Below are positions 9,535 to 18,837 of a stretch of DNA of 64,000 nt, one piece after another. The notes beneath the pieces were generated by a model. That model was not told the origin of the DNA. It saw nothing but the letters and a program-made list of their open reading frames with translations, and did not search any database. Numbering within the stretch: position 1 is the stretch's first letter; each line of letters begins with the position of its first letter. The stretch is from NCBI RefSeq assembly GCF_012516375.2, contig NZ_CP051204.2, forward strand, positions 7,130,001-7,194,000, written 5' to 3'. This stretch comes from Chitinophaga oryzae. GTDB taxonomy: Bacteria > Bacteroidota > Bacteroidia > Chitinophagales > Chitinophagaceae. Made by a program: the position numbers and the translations under genes.

Positions 9535-9703
9535 AGAAAAAGAACTTCAAGAGCTATCTAGCAAAGTGATGAAAGGTATGAAAATAGCCTTGCGAAAGTT
9601 AGTGGAAAAAAGTGCAGCTAATAATGAAGAGCTTGTCATAGGTGATAAAGACGGCACTGTCAAAACTGTTCCTGCCAGGGAGCTACTGTCGTCTACAAAG
9701 TAA
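9524..9703 (+). CDS. Small acidic/basic protein overlapping the zeta-like kinase gene (candidate partner)
   Basis: 59 residues, ATG at 9524 and TAA at 9701-9703, overlapping the kinase gene by 11 bp. The sequence (MTAKEKELQELSSKVMKGMK...) is helical and rich in Lys and Glu at the start, then has a short DKDGTVKTVPARELL segment that could be a beta-turn region. I do not recognise a named family. The overlap implies translational coupling, and the arrangement looks like a two-gene toxin module with the small gene second; an antitoxin role is inference only. Too short to be found by a long-ORF cut-off. Confidence 0.6.
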   Translation: MTAKEKELQELSSKVMKGMKIALRKLVEKSAANNEELVIGDKDGTVKTVPARELLSSTK

Positions 9704-9811
9704 TTGTTTCTCGCAGACATTTAACGGACTGCCATGCAGGGCAGGCATACTACACCACTTCGCTCCTGAGCGCCTGCAAAAATATCACGGCGATAAAACA
9801 AATTGATAACC

Positions 9812-10018
9812 ATGCAAAGTCCATTTACAGGAGGGCACGCAAAACTCCAAAAAGAACCGATGACATTAGAATTCCGAAAGGAGCTTTTTGATATTACCTA
9901 TCACTATTATGTTTGTGAAGATACCGGGCAACAATTCACTAACGATGAAATTGATACCCTGAATCAAAACCAGGTGCTCGATAAATATCGGGCAAAGCAT
10001 GGTTTAGAAGCTTTCTAA
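9812..10018 (+). CDS. Small YgiT/MqsA-like N-terminal-domain protein lacking the HTH half
   Basis: 68 residues from ATG 9812 (a TTG at 9803 would add three). The pattern SPFTGGHAKL...TLEFRKELFDITYHYYVCEDTGQQFTNDEIDTLN resembles the N-terminal domain of MqsA/YgiT-type antitoxins, in which two CxxC motifs bind zinc. Here CPxCG is replaced by SPFTGG and only one Cys remains, so zinc binding is unlikely. The frame stops right after KHGLEAF, where longer relatives continue into a Xre-type DNA-binding domain. It may be a reduced stand-alone protein or a truncated antitoxin. No toxin gene of the usual type is adjacent except the zeta-like kinase 280 bp upstream. Its end overlaps the convergent ligase gene by 4 bp. 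Confidence 0.6.
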   Translation: MQSPFTGGHAKLQKEPMTLEFRKELFDITYHYYVCEDTGQQFTNDEIDTLNQNQVLDKYRAKHGLEAF

Positions 10019-11307
10019 CTCCTATTATCCACAAACTTCACCGGTTTCCGGCTGTTCTCCGGAAACTGCATCCGCATGATATCCTGCTGACCGCAATATT
10101 TCACCTGTGGTATTACACGCAGTTTAGCCTGCAGGTAGGATTTGATCTTACGGTCCATCTCTTCCGATTCTTCGGTAGGCCATACATGCAGTACGATCTC
10201 GTCGGTGCCGAGTTCGTTGGCGTATACTTCCACCACGAACTCCCTTACTTCTTCCATGTCATTGAGCAGGTCGAAGAGGGCAGGCGGATACAGGGTGGTG
10301 CCTTTGTATTTGATCATTTGTTTTTTCCTGCCGATGACGGGAGACAGGCGCAGCGTATGTCTTCCGCAGCTGCATGTTTCCTCGTGGTACTGGCAGATAT
10401 CGCCGGTTTTATAGCGCAGCAGTGGCATGCCTTCCACGCCCAGCGTGGTGATGGTCACCTCTCCTTCCTGTCCGGGCGCGACGGGCTGGTTGTTTTCGTC
10501 CAGCAGTTCCACATAGAGTAATTCAGGATGATGATGTCCGCCTTTACCGGCTTTGCATTCGGTGAACGCTGTCTGCATTTCGGTGGATGCGTAGGTGGAA
10601 TACAGCTGGATATTCCACTGTTCGGTTATTTTTTTGCCCAGCACGTTCAGTGAAAAATCGGTGTTACGGATATTTTCACCGATGCACACTGCTTTGCGGA
10701 CGGAGGTTTCGTTGATATTGATATGATGTTCTTTGGCGTAGGCGATCAGCTTCACGATGAAAGAAGGTACACCGACGATCGTCGTTGGTTTGATACGCTG
10801 GATGTTCTCCCACTGCATGCTGGGCACGCCCGGGCCTACACGCAGCACGCCGGCGCCCAGTTTACGGATACCGTTGTAATACGCCATACCGGCCATAAAC
10901 TGACGGTCCAGTGTCAGCATAAGCTGGAAGATATCGCTGTCGGTACCATCGGCGCAGCAGAAAGAGATGTATTCGTTATAGCTGAGACGCTGCAAATCTT
11001 TCTCTGTCAGCGCAATGATCACCGGACGGCCTAAAGTGCCGGAAGTGGTGGTATATTCCGCGATATGGCTTTTATCTACACACAGGAACTCCCAGTTATG
11101 CTCCTGCAGGTCCTGCTTGGTCACCGGCGGAATCAGGCTGAAGTCTTCCAGCGAGCGGACTTTCTCCGGATGTATATCATGTTGTTTGAACCACGACCTG
11201 TAGAAGGGAGAGAACTCACGCAGATAACCGAGCAGCCGCATCACTTCTTTCTCCTGGAATGCCCGGATGGCGGTCTTCGACTGTAGTTCTATATCGGGAA
11301 TGTACAT
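10015..11307 (-). CDS. Phenylacetate-CoA-ligase-like AMP-forming synthetase of the pigment cluster
   Basis: 430 residues, the size of PaaK-type ligases. The nucleotide-binding loop reads TTTSGTLGRP at 86-95, a later YASTEMQTAF matches the A5 motif and RYKTGDIC the A7 aspartate. Such enzymes activate an aromatic or fatty acid as acyl-AMP and pass it to CoA or an ACP. As the last gene of the 25-gene minus-strand pigment locus, it may activate 4-coumarate or another acyl unit; this is inference. A CSCGRH Cys-rich loop near 310 may bind zinc, as in some PaaK relatives. No gap-filling repeat precedes acpS, 12 bp upstream. Confidence 0.88.
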   Translation of the reverse strand: MYIPDIELQSKTAIRAFQEKEVMRLLGYLREFSPFYRSWFKQHDIHPEKVRSLEDFSLIPPVTKQDLQEHNWEFLCVDKSHIAEYTTTSGTLGRPVIIALTEKDLQRLSYNEYISFCCADGTDSDIFQLMLTLDRQFMAGMAYYNGIRKLGAGVLRVGPGVPSMQWENIQRIKPTTIVGVPSFIVKLIAYAKEHHININETSVRKAVCIGENIRNTDFSLNVLGKKITEQWNIQLYSTYASTEMQTAFTECKAGKGGHHHPELLYVELLDENNQPVAPGQEGEVTITTLGVEGMPLLRYKTGDICQYHEETCSCGRHTLRLSPVIGRKKQMIKYKGTTLYPPALFDLLNDMEEVREFVVEVYANELGTDEIVLHVWPTEESEEMDRKIKSYLQAKLRVIPQVKYCGQQDIMRMQFPENSRKPVKFVDNRS

Positions 11308-11319
11308 ATGTTACGATAT

Positions 11320-11694
11320 TCAGCTTTCAAGAATTACCATTGCCACAGCCGCATTTTTTTCATGCGACAATGACACCCATATTTTTTTTACGCCCAGCGA
11401 GGTATACCGGGGATTGTCTGTCAACAGAAACAGCTCCGGTTTTCCGGCGGCGTCGTTGCGTATCTCTATCTCGTTGAAGTTCACGCCACCGTTGCCCCAT
11501 CCGGTGCCCAGCGCTTTCAGAAAGGCTTCTTTGGCGGCAAAGCGCGCAGCATAACTCTCCTGCGGCGACGCCTGCTGCTCGCAGTAGGCGATCTCCCCTG
11601 GCGTAAACACGAGGTCGCGGAAACCGGCGCCTTTGGCCAGTCTCGCAGCGATACGCGCTACATCAGTGATATCTGTTCCTATACCGACAATCAT
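11320..11694 (-). CDS. acpS: Holo-[acyl-carrier-protein] synthase, AcpS type
   Basis: 124 residues, the usual AcpS length. MIVGIGTDITDV supplies the first Mg ligand (Asp8), and RFAAKEAFLKALG supplies Glu56 and the Lys used in the reaction. The enzyme transfers 4'-phosphopantetheine from CoA to the active Ser of ACPs. Two ACP genes lie in the same operon, so this copy probably serves the pigment ACPs, and may be the cell's only AcpS or a second one. Its start codon overlaps the stop of the C45-like gene by 4 bp (translational coupling). Confidence 0.93.
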   Translation of the reverse strand: MIVGIGTDITDVARIAARLAKGAGFRDLVFTPGEIAYCEQQASPQESYAARFAAKEAFLKALGTGWGNGGVNFNEIEIRNDAAGKPELFLLTDNPRYTSLGVKKIWVSLSHEKNAAVAMVILES

Positions 11695-13379
11695 TTCCCG
11701 GACAGTTTAGCATTACATTTTTCCAGCTGCTGGCGTATATGCCTTTCCTCGCCTTTGGTGGCTATCACCTTGGTGAGCGCTGTCTCATAATATTGCTTCG
11801 CTGCTGCGAAGTTACCTTTTTTGAAGTCGTAATCACCTGCCAGCACGTACGTGTGATAATACTCCGGGTTAGATACCACCAGCGCCTTGGTATCGACGTC
11901 GCCGCCATCCATCAGCTGCGCTTTCAACTGGCGGAACACCTGGAATGACGTGTATTCCCTGGTCAGCAGGAAGCTGTCGGCAGGTACGCTCTGTACGCTG
12001 TCATACACTTCATGATCACTGTCCAGGCCATGCATGCTGAAGATCTTATTCAGGTCGTATGCTACAAACTGCCCCAGCTGCCACGGCGCTGCAGACACCC
12101 ATACCATTTTCTTCTTCGGCTCAAACACAATGCCATGGTGCGCAATGAACTGGTTGATCGCTTTTTCATTACCCAGACCGATATCTGCGCCATGCAGCCC
12201 TTTGCGGTCGCGCAGAATGCTGATGGTCTTCTGTACGGTATTGGGACCATTCGCTTTCAGCAGTTCGTTAAGGCGTTCATAACGGTATGCTGAAGCGCTC
12301 TCCCTGATCTGCAATTTGTTGGATTCCAGGCTGCCCAGTGAGTCTCCCTGGAAGTGGTTGGTGCAGGTGATAAAATTCTTCTTTGGATCGTAGAGGTCCA
12401 TGCCTTCCGGTGTCTTTTCAATCAGGACAGCCTTGTTATCTTCTGCTGATCCGATCAGGAAAGATTCAGACACGAACATCTTCCTTTTCTGCGCGATAGC
12501 CCACGCTTCGCGGATATTGCGGGCATATTGCAGTATTTCCCTGGCCACCAGCGACACAGGTGTGGCTGCCCCGGTAGGTACGCTGGTTTTGGCAGCATTG
12601 ATGGTAACGGTCAGCCCTTTATCATTCATGCCGGACACTACGCCGGTAAAACCGCCCCAGGTAACGAACATGAAGTTATGGCCTTTATCAGGGTGATAAA
12701 ACACCACCATTTTATCTTCGGCGAACTTATCGCCCATGTAGAAGTCAAAGTTGCGGCCGATGATCAGGTTACTGTCGGCGGAATTGTCATTCCAGGTGCC
12801 GAAAGAGGTGCAACCCACCAGCATCATCCCTTGCAGCGCATGACCAATATCGTGCGCACCGTGGTAGTTCATCAGCCTTTCATAATTGCTGCCTACCCAG
12901 TCGTAACCGCTGGCAGCGGAGAATGACTCGCCATAGATCTCTTCCTTAAACTCCTCGTCCACATGATCGCTCAGGTTCCTGTTGAACCAGCCGGTAAAGT
13001 AACGCAGAAAACGAAGGTAAAAGGGAGAAGGGATCATCTTTTTGATCTGCTCCACAAAAACATCTTCCTGGTGACGGATCAGTTCTCCGGACAGCTTGCC
13101 ATTGATCACCCCTCTTTCAAAAGGCGCTCCCTCCACATACATCTCGTACAATCCGCTGTTGCTCTTGCGGAACCAATTGTTGCCGATAGTCCAGGAGGTG
13201 CTGTCCAGCGCTTTGCGTTGCAGCTGTAAAGCCGATTTATCGGCGATCTCCGGCGGTGTCATACGGCTGACAGACACCAGGTATATCGCCAGCGCGACAA
13301 ACAACAACAGGAAGGCGCCCACTGTAAACAACAGCACCCGCCCCAGTCTCCGCCATCCGCTTCTTTTTTTCTTTTCCAC
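11691..13379 (-). CDS. C45-family autoproteolytic acyltransferase/hydrolase-like protein, membrane-anchored
   Basis: 562 residues from a GTG start 2 bp after the preceding gene. A basic N-terminus and one transmembrane helix (about 14-38) anchor the protein, catalytic part outside. VGCTSFGTWN at 188-197 places a likely nucleophile at Cys190, followed by GRNFDF, the conserved motif of C45/acyl-CoA:6-aminopenicillanate acyltransferase-like Ntn hydrolases. The C-terminal 60 residues form one TPR-like helical pair. C45 enzymes self-cleave before the Cys and form or break amide or ester bonds. In a pigment operon it could join the polyene acid to its resorcinol partner or be a hydrolase; that role is inference. 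Confidence 0.8.
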   Translation of the reverse strand: MEKKKRSGWRRLGRVLLFTVGAFLLLFVALAIYLVSVSRMTPPEIADKSALQLQRKALDSTSWTIGNNWFRKSNSGLYEMYVEGAPFERGVINGKLSGELIRHQEDVFVEQIKKMIPSPFYLRFLRYFTGWFNRNLSDHVDEEFKEEIYGESFSAASGYDWVGSNYERLMNYHGAHDIGHALQGMMLVGCTSFGTWNDNSADSNLIIGRNFDFYMGDKFAEDKMVVFYHPDKGHNFMFVTWGGFTGVVSGMNDKGLTVTINAAKTSVPTGAATPVSLVAREILQYARNIREAWAIAQKRKMFVSESFLIGSAEDNKAVLIEKTPEGMDLYDPKKNFITCTNHFQGDSLGSLESNKLQIRESASAYRYERLNELLKANGPNTVQKTISILRDRKGLHGADIGLGNEKAINQFIAHHGIVFEPKKKMVWVSAAPWQLGQFVAYDLNKIFSMHGLDSDHEVYDSVQSVPADSFLLTREYTSFQVFRQLKAQLMDGGDVDTKALVVSNPEYYHTYVLAGDYDFKKGNFAAAKQYYETALTKVIATKGEERHIRQQLEKCNAKLSGK

Positions 13380-13381
13380 TT

Positions 13382-14899
13382 TTATTTGAGTATTGACTGA
13401 TTAATTTCTTCTACCAGGAATTCCATTCCCAATAGTTCTGCCGAGGTGATCACACTGCTGATGGTGACCCCCAGAATTCCATGCAAGTTCAGGTTTTGTC
13501 CGGTAAGATACAAATTAGACAACCGGGTGCGGGCCGAAACCATGGTCCGTAGCGGGTCTGTACTGTCTTTCATGATGCCGTACATGCTGCCGTCGCCGGT
13601 ACCGATATAATCCCGGTAGGAAAGCGGGGTGGCCACGTAATACGACTGCACACAGTTACGGAAGCCGGGAAATTTCTTCTCCACGGCGTCGATGAGTTGT
13701 TCGGCTTTCCGGACTTTAAACGCTTCATAGTCGGCACCACGGCTGGCTTCCTGCCTTTCTGTATTAAAGGTATGCTGCCACGGCGCCAGCTCATCGTAAC
13801 GCATATACGTCATCACCGAGAGGCTATCAGCATAGGTTTCATGCCGGGAGCCGGCAGACACATAAATAGCATAGGTCTGCGGCCACTGGTCCGGTGTATA
13901 GTTAATCCCCGCCCAGGCGTCGTCTGTGGCGTGGTGATAGTAATTGTGATTGATATAAGGGAAAGTACCAGGCTTCAGGACAACGTTCAATACAAAACCA
14001 CCGGCGGAATTCTCCAGGTTCTGCATACGGCTGCGGTAGGCGCCGCGTATGGCATCGCTTTCCGTAATGGCCGTAGTTTGCGCCGGATGCAGGTTGGATA
14101 TATAATGATCTGCCGTCACTTTCTCCCCGTTCTCCAGTATCAGGTGATCTACCCGGTCGCCCTGGCCCACGATCTTCTTCACCTCCGTATTACGGATCAC
14201 CGCTCCGCCGTTCTCCGTGATGCGCCGGCATAACAGCCGCGCAATCTGTGAGCCGCCATCCACGCATTTCCAGGAGCTCTGCATGTAACTGTTTAACACC
14301 AACGCATGTACGTAGAAGGGCGTTTTCTCCTTCACGCCGGCGTATAACAGGTTATTACCGGCCAGCACCTGTCGCAAACGGGGGTTACCTGTAAAACTTT
14401 CAATGACGCTGGCAGCATTCAGGGTCAGTACGCTGCGCTTCTCTTCATAATCGCCGAGCCGCAGGTTATACAGCGGGAACTTGCTGCATACCTCGCTGAT
14501 CTTGTCACAATAGGCATGCAGCGCATCTGTTTCTCCCGGGAAATCAGCCACCAGCGTTCGGATAAAACGGTCCCGGCCCTCCGCGATACGATATACCTTT
14601 TCTTCTGCGCCAAAGTTAATATGATCGAAGCCCTCAGGGTCCATCCGTTTCAGCTTCAGCTTGTCCATAATGCCCAGATAGGAAAATACCTTGTTCAGGT
14701 TCTCTCCTGCTCCCAGCCCGCCGATATAATGCACGCCGGAATCAAAGATGACCTTATCACGGGAAAAAGTCTGGAGGCAACCGCCGGGTTGACGGTTCTT
14801 TTCGTATATGCGTACTTTATAACCATTCCGGCTGAGGATGGCTCCACATACCAGTCCGCCAAGACCACTGCCGATAATGATCACATCATAGTTCTGCAT
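13382..14899 (-). CDS. FAD-dependent phytoene-desaturase/CrtI-like oxidoreductase
   Basis: 505 residues from ATG 14899; the ten upstream in-frame residues lie inside the preceding gene and precede the dinucleotide fold, so I left them out. The N-terminus NYDVIIIGSGLGGLVCGAIL is a Rossmann FAD site, followed by YEKNRQPGGC, the CrtI-type second motif. The C-terminus holds LYLTGQNLNLHGILG, the family's FAD-contacting GxxxxxHG segment. Relatives desaturate or isomerise polyenes such as carotenoids, or act as retinol saturase. In this cluster it may adjust polyene double bonds. It overlaps the fusion gene upstream by 14 bp. Confidence 0.88.
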   Translation of the reverse strand: MQNYDVIIIGSGLGGLVCGAILSRNGYKVRIYEKNRQPGGCLQTFSRDKVIFDSGVHYIGGLGAGENLNKVFSYLGIMDKLKLKRMDPEGFDHINFGAEEKVYRIAEGRDRFIRTLVADFPGETDALHAYCDKISEVCSKFPLYNLRLGDYEEKRSVLTLNAASVIESFTGNPRLRQVLAGNNLLYAGVKEKTPFYVHALVLNSYMQSSWKCVDGGSQIARLLCRRITENGGAVIRNTEVKKIVGQGDRVDHLILENGEKVTADHYISNLHPAQTTAITESDAIRGAYRSRMQNLENSAGGFVLNVVLKPGTFPYINHNYYHHATDDAWAGINYTPDQWPQTYAIYVSAGSRHETYADSLSVMTYMRYDELAPWQHTFNTERQEASRGADYEAFKVRKAEQLIDAVEKKFPGFRNCVQSYYVATPLSYRDYIGTGDGSMYGIMKDSTDPLRTMVSARTRLSNLYLTGQNLNLHGILGVTISSVITSAELLGMEFLVEEINQSILK

Positions 14900-17800
14900 A
14901 ATTTTTTTGGGGTGATTTTTTAATAACAAATATTACGTTGGATGTATAACGGGTGTTGTCTATTTCTTCTGCTACAGCGCCATATTTGCCTACCAGGCCA
15001 CGCACATGCGCAGCCGAAAAGAACGATAGTTCCTTGTTCTTCGTTTTATTAAATCCTATTACCCGGGTTGATAAAAATTCAGTAAATCTTGTGCCCTCGT
15101 GACGTTTGGATTTATCAGCATCACCGTCCCTTACCACGATCACGCCATCAGGGGTAAGCCGTGCTATGCACTGCTGCAACAGCTGCTCCTGCTCGTCCGG
15201 CTGCAGGTAATGCAGCACATCACTCAGGATGAAAGCATCGTATTTTTCGAACGGCGTATCAGCGATATCGCCGTGGATAAACTGCAGGTTCTTTGGTTTC
15301 GCGTAACAATGTGCGGCGGTGGCGATTTTCTCTTCATCGTAGTCGATGCCGGTAATATCGCGGCCTGGCGCCACATAGGCCAGCATATAGCTCATAAAAC
15401 CATATCCGCAGCCGATGTCAAGGATACGGCCTTCCTGTGGCAGCAGCTGATTAAACACCTCGTAGTTACGCTCCAGGCTGGTCTTCACCTTCATGTACCA
15501 CTCCAGCACAGGCCCTTTATAGATGAAATTGTATTTCAGCTGCTCGCGGAAATAAGATGGCACTTCAATCTCCTGCCGTAAATTTTCGTACTCCTGTTTA
15601 AAATAACGGCTGATGGATTTCGTGCGGGCGCTGTAGCCATCTCCCCAGCTTTTATCGTCCTGCGTGATACGCGGAAGGTATTTCACCGTCACATGCCCGT
15701 CTTTCAGGAGAAAATCTCCTTTAGACATCGTATAGGCGGTACCGTGGATAACCATTGGCAGAATGTCCAGGCCCAGTTGTTCTGCAATATAGAAAGCTCC
15801 TTTATGGAAACGTTTAATCACCGGGTCAGGGGAACGGGTACCTTCCGGGTATACCACGATGGAATATCCTTCTTGCACACGCGCTCTCAGTTTGTCGATA
15901 GCCCCTTCCGCTCCGTCGGCCACCGGGTAATAGTCCGCCAGCCGCACTACGGCGCCGAATACCGGCGAGCGCCACACCCACTGGTTCGTCAGCAGGATCA
16001 CCCTGGGATGCAGCATGGTAGACACGAGAATATCGAGGAAAGACTGGTGGTTGCTGATGATCACCGCCGGCTTCTGTAATTGCTCATTGGCCGGATTGAT
16101 GATCCGCTTTTTCACGTTGGTCATGATATACAGCACGCTGTGCGTATAGGCAGAAAGGATACGGTGATACACCAGTTTCCCTTTCTCTTTGTTGAACGGA
16201 TTAAGGCGGATCAGGATATTGCCCAGCAGCGTCATGATCAGGCAGCCGGTGGTAAAGTAGGTGAAAGAAAAAACAGACAGCGTCCAGCCTTTAAAAGTCC
16301 AGGGGGCATATCCTTTTTTTACACGGTTGGTGATCAGCCAGTTGAACAACACCGGTATCATTACCTGCGAAATCAATACCACCGTTCCGATACCAATGAT
16401 GGAGATCAGCGCAATAGACTTCAGAGACGGGTGCTGCGCGAAGATCAGTACGCCCAGGCCCAGGATAGTGGTGATGGCCGACAGGAAGATAGAGGACTTG
16501 AAAGACGACAGCGTTTTTTTGCCGGTCTTGTATTCCTGCAACAGCCCGTCCATCATAAATATGCTGTAATCATCCCCCAAACCAAAGATAAAAGTGGAAA
16601 GGATGATGTTAACAATATTAAACTTAATACCGAACAATCCCATGATGCCCAATATCCACACCCAGCTGATAGCCATCGGGATAAAGGTGATCAGCGCCAG
16701 TTCTATGCGGCCGTATGACAATAGCAGCGCCAGGAACACCAGCGTAGAGGTCATCCAGGCTATACTGTTAAATTCATCTTTGATCACTTCCACCAGCCGG
16801 TTGGCAGCGTACTGTTTATCCAGTACGGTCGTATGTGCGTGCTGGTCAAGGGCGGCGTATACTTCTTTCTTACGGGCAGGGTCCACTTTCAGCAACGTTA
16901 CGATCCCGGTGCGCCCGTTCTTCTCTATGATAAAATCCCCCAGGGTGCCTTTGCGGAAAGTATCTACATCAGCTTTTGCCATGGGCTGGTAGGAAGTATT
17001 CAGCAACGCGGCGAACTTATCGAAAGCAGTAGCGCTGAAACCCACTTCAGCCCCATGCGTCCGGAGCCAGGAAAGCAGCTGCGCTTTTTTTTCAGGCGTC
17101 CAGTAGTGTTTCCAGCGATCAATGCGCGCCTGCTGTTCCTTCTCCGACAGCAGCAACGTTTGTACGCCGGCGTATTTTTTCACTACGCCTTCCGCCTGTA
17201 ACCTGCTGATAGCGGGCGTCAGTTGTTCAGTATGCTGCAGCGCCGTTTCCAGGTTATCCCCTTCAGACACCACATACACTGATTGCGCAGTATAGGCGTT
17301 GATAGCGTTCAGGTGCGCTTCTGCAGCTTTCAGCTCCGGCGACATGAAGTTCATGCGCATCATGTCACTTTCGAAAGACACGTTACGGGCGGTAAAGAAA
17401 AACACGATGGTCAGCAGGAAGATAGCGCCTACCAGGTATTTGTTACGCTCCGGCCTGAGGGCGGAGAAGCGGTCCAGCCAGTTGTCATGATGTTCCGCTG
17501 GTTTGCCGTCGCGTTTGCCCAGCACGATCCAGTGCGGTAAAAAGATAAGAGAAAACAAGGCGGCGCCTACAAGGCTGAGCGCGGCAAACAGCCCCACATC
17601 GCGCAGCATGGGCGAATGCACAAACTGCAAACACAGGAAACCGCCAATGGTGGTAAAGCTGCCCAGCGTCATAGGCGTGGCCAGGTCGGCAATCACTTCC
17701 CGGATGTCGTGGGTATGGCGGTAGTGATTGAACACATGCAGGGAATAATTGACGGCAATACCCAGCACCACCGCGCCGGCACCCAATGCCATTACGGAAA

Positions 17801-18761
17801 TATGTCCTTTGACCAGGTAGATGCAGGCCAGTGAAAAGAGCCCACCGAAGATTACCGGCAGCATCACCAATACCGGTGCGCGTTTCTTCCGGAAGAACAG
17901 CCCTATCAGCGCTACCAGCAGCACCACGGTTATACCTTGTGTGAGCAGCGTGTCCTGCCGCAGCTGGGTGGCGTTGCCCGCCGAAACGGCCGTACCGCCG
18001 AAATAGCTGACGCTGACATCGGGATACTGGCGGGACAGGCTGTCTTTGATGAGATCCAGCCCTGCCAGGAATTTAGCATTGATTTTCGTAGCGCCGGGAG
18101 GGTTAGCCGGTGTAATAAACAACATCAGGTGACGATGATCTTTCGTCATCACATAATTATCGTACAACTCAAAATGATCATCGTACTGAAGGTGCTGCAA
18201 TTTTTTGATGCCTATCCAGGAAATGCCTACCGGGTCGGCTTGTATCACCCGCTTCAGCACCAGTCCGGCAGGAGAAATCAGCGTATTATAGTCATACTGC
18301 AGGGAACGTTGCAGCTGTTCCGGCGCCAGCAGGCTGTCAATTTTCGTATAGTCGCCGGCCTCCAGGAAAACAGGCAGGTTCTGCTGAATGAGGTCCATCA
18401 TCCCCATGACCTGTGCGTCTTCTGTCTGTCCCTGTATCTCCCGGATGTAGGGCGACAGCTGGTTACCGGCGGAAGCCACCAGGGAGGCGGCGCAGGCGGT
18501 AAGGCTATCCGGTACGGGCGCTTTGGTGGTGTCTTTTTGTGACAGCGTCACTACCAGTTTATCCGCAAATCTGGAATCCTGGAAAACCTGTTGCAGCTTA
18601 TCCAGCTTCCTGTCCTGCGGCAGTATTTTGGTAATATCTTCTTCCAGCCTGATACGCGATGCTAAAAAACCGACCAGTACGAAGCTGACGATGGTGCAAC
18701 ACCATAACGCAAGTTTGTGCCGGTCAAAAAAGTTATAGATCGCTACGAAAAGACTGCTCAT
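14886..18761 (-). CDS. Trifunctional fusion: MMPL transporter / lysophospholipid acyltransferase / SAM methyltransferase
   Basis: 1291 residues in one uninterrupted frame. Residues 1-850: MMPL/RND-type exporter with two sets of membrane helices (for example 276-420 and 670-850) and large periplasmic loops. Residues about 870-1060: PlsC-like acyltransferase with HQSFLD at 905-910 (HX4D) and PEGTRS at 972-977. Residues about 1080-1291: class I methyltransferase with LDIGCGYG at 1114-1121. This three-part layout is known in flexirubin/aryl-polyene loci of Bacteroidota. The MMPL part probably exports the lipid-like pigment while the cytosolic domains modify it. It follows a 76-bp gap holding a heptamer repeat. 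Confidence 0.93.
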   Translation of the reverse strand: MSSLFVAIYNFFDRHKLALWCCTIVSFVLVGFLASRIRLEEDITKILPQDRKLDKLQQVFQDSRFADKLVVTLSQKDTTKAPVPDSLTACAASLVASAGNQLSPYIREIQGQTEDAQVMGMMDLIQQNLPVFLEAGDYTKIDSLLAPEQLQRSLQYDYNTLISPAGLVLKRVIQADPVGISWIGIKKLQHLQYDDHFELYDNYVMTKDHRHLMLFITPANPPGATKINAKFLAGLDLIKDSLSRQYPDVSVSYFGGTAVSAGNATQLRQDTLLTQGITVVLLVALIGLFFRKKRAPVLVMLPVIFGGLFSLACIYLVKGHISVMALGAGAVVLGIAVNYSLHVFNHYRHTHDIREVIADLATPMTLGSFTTIGGFLCLQFVHSPMLRDVGLFAALSLVGAALFSLIFLPHWIVLGKRDGKPAEHHDNWLDRFSALRPERNKYLVGAIFLLTIVFFFTARNVSFESDMMRMNFMSPELKAAEAHLNAINAYTAQSVYVVSEGDNLETALQHTEQLTPAISRLQAEGVVKKYAGVQTLLLSEKEQQARIDRWKHYWTPEKKAQLLSWLRTHGAEVGFSATAFDKFAALLNTSYQPMAKADVDTFRKGTLGDFIIEKNGRTGIVTLLKVDPARKKEVYAALDQHAHTTVLDKQYAANRLVEVIKDEFNSIAWMTSTLVFLALLLSYGRIELALITFIPMAISWVWILGIMGLFGIKFNIVNIILSTFIFGLGDDYSIFMMDGLLQEYKTGKKTLSSFKSSIFLSAITTILGLGVLIFAQHPSLKSIALISIIGIGTVVLISQVMIPVLFNWLITNRVKKGYAPWTFKGWTLSVFSFTYFTTGCLIMTLLGNILIRLNPFNKEKGKLVYHRILSAYTHSVLYIMTNVKKRIINPANEQLQKPAVIISNHQSFLDILVSTMLHPRVILLTNQWVWRSPVFGAVVRLADYYPVADGAEGAIDKLRARVQEGYSIVVYPEGTRSPDPVIKRFHKGAFYIAEQLGLDILPMVIHGTAYTMSKGDFLLKDGHVTVKYLPRITQDDKSWGDGYSARTKSISRYFKQEYENLRQEIEVPSYFREQLKYNFIYKGPVLEWYMKVKTSLERNYEVFNQLLPQEGRILDIGCGYGFMSYMLAYVAPGRDITGIDYDEEKIATAAHCYAKPKNLQFIHGDIADTPFEKYDAFILSDVLHYLQPDEQEQLLQQCIARLTPDGVIVVRDGDADKSKRHEGTRFTEFLSTRVIGFNKTKNKELSFFSAAHVRGLVGKYGAVAEEIDNTRYTSNVIFVIKKSPQKNYAEL

Positions 18762-18770
18762 ATGTGATTC

Positions 18771-18800
18771 AATTACGAATTACGAATTACGAATTACGAT
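18771..18800. repeat. AATTACG heptamer tandem repeat
   Basis: Four units of AATTACG in a row, 9 bp upstream of the fusion-gene start codon. The same heptamer recurs at 20443, 28057, 28171, 34442, 59825, 59931, 63083 and 63153. Only a single arm is evident here. Confidence 0.85.
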
Positions 18801-18837
18801 TGGGGGAGCCAGTAGTAACAGGTAATCCGTAACTATT

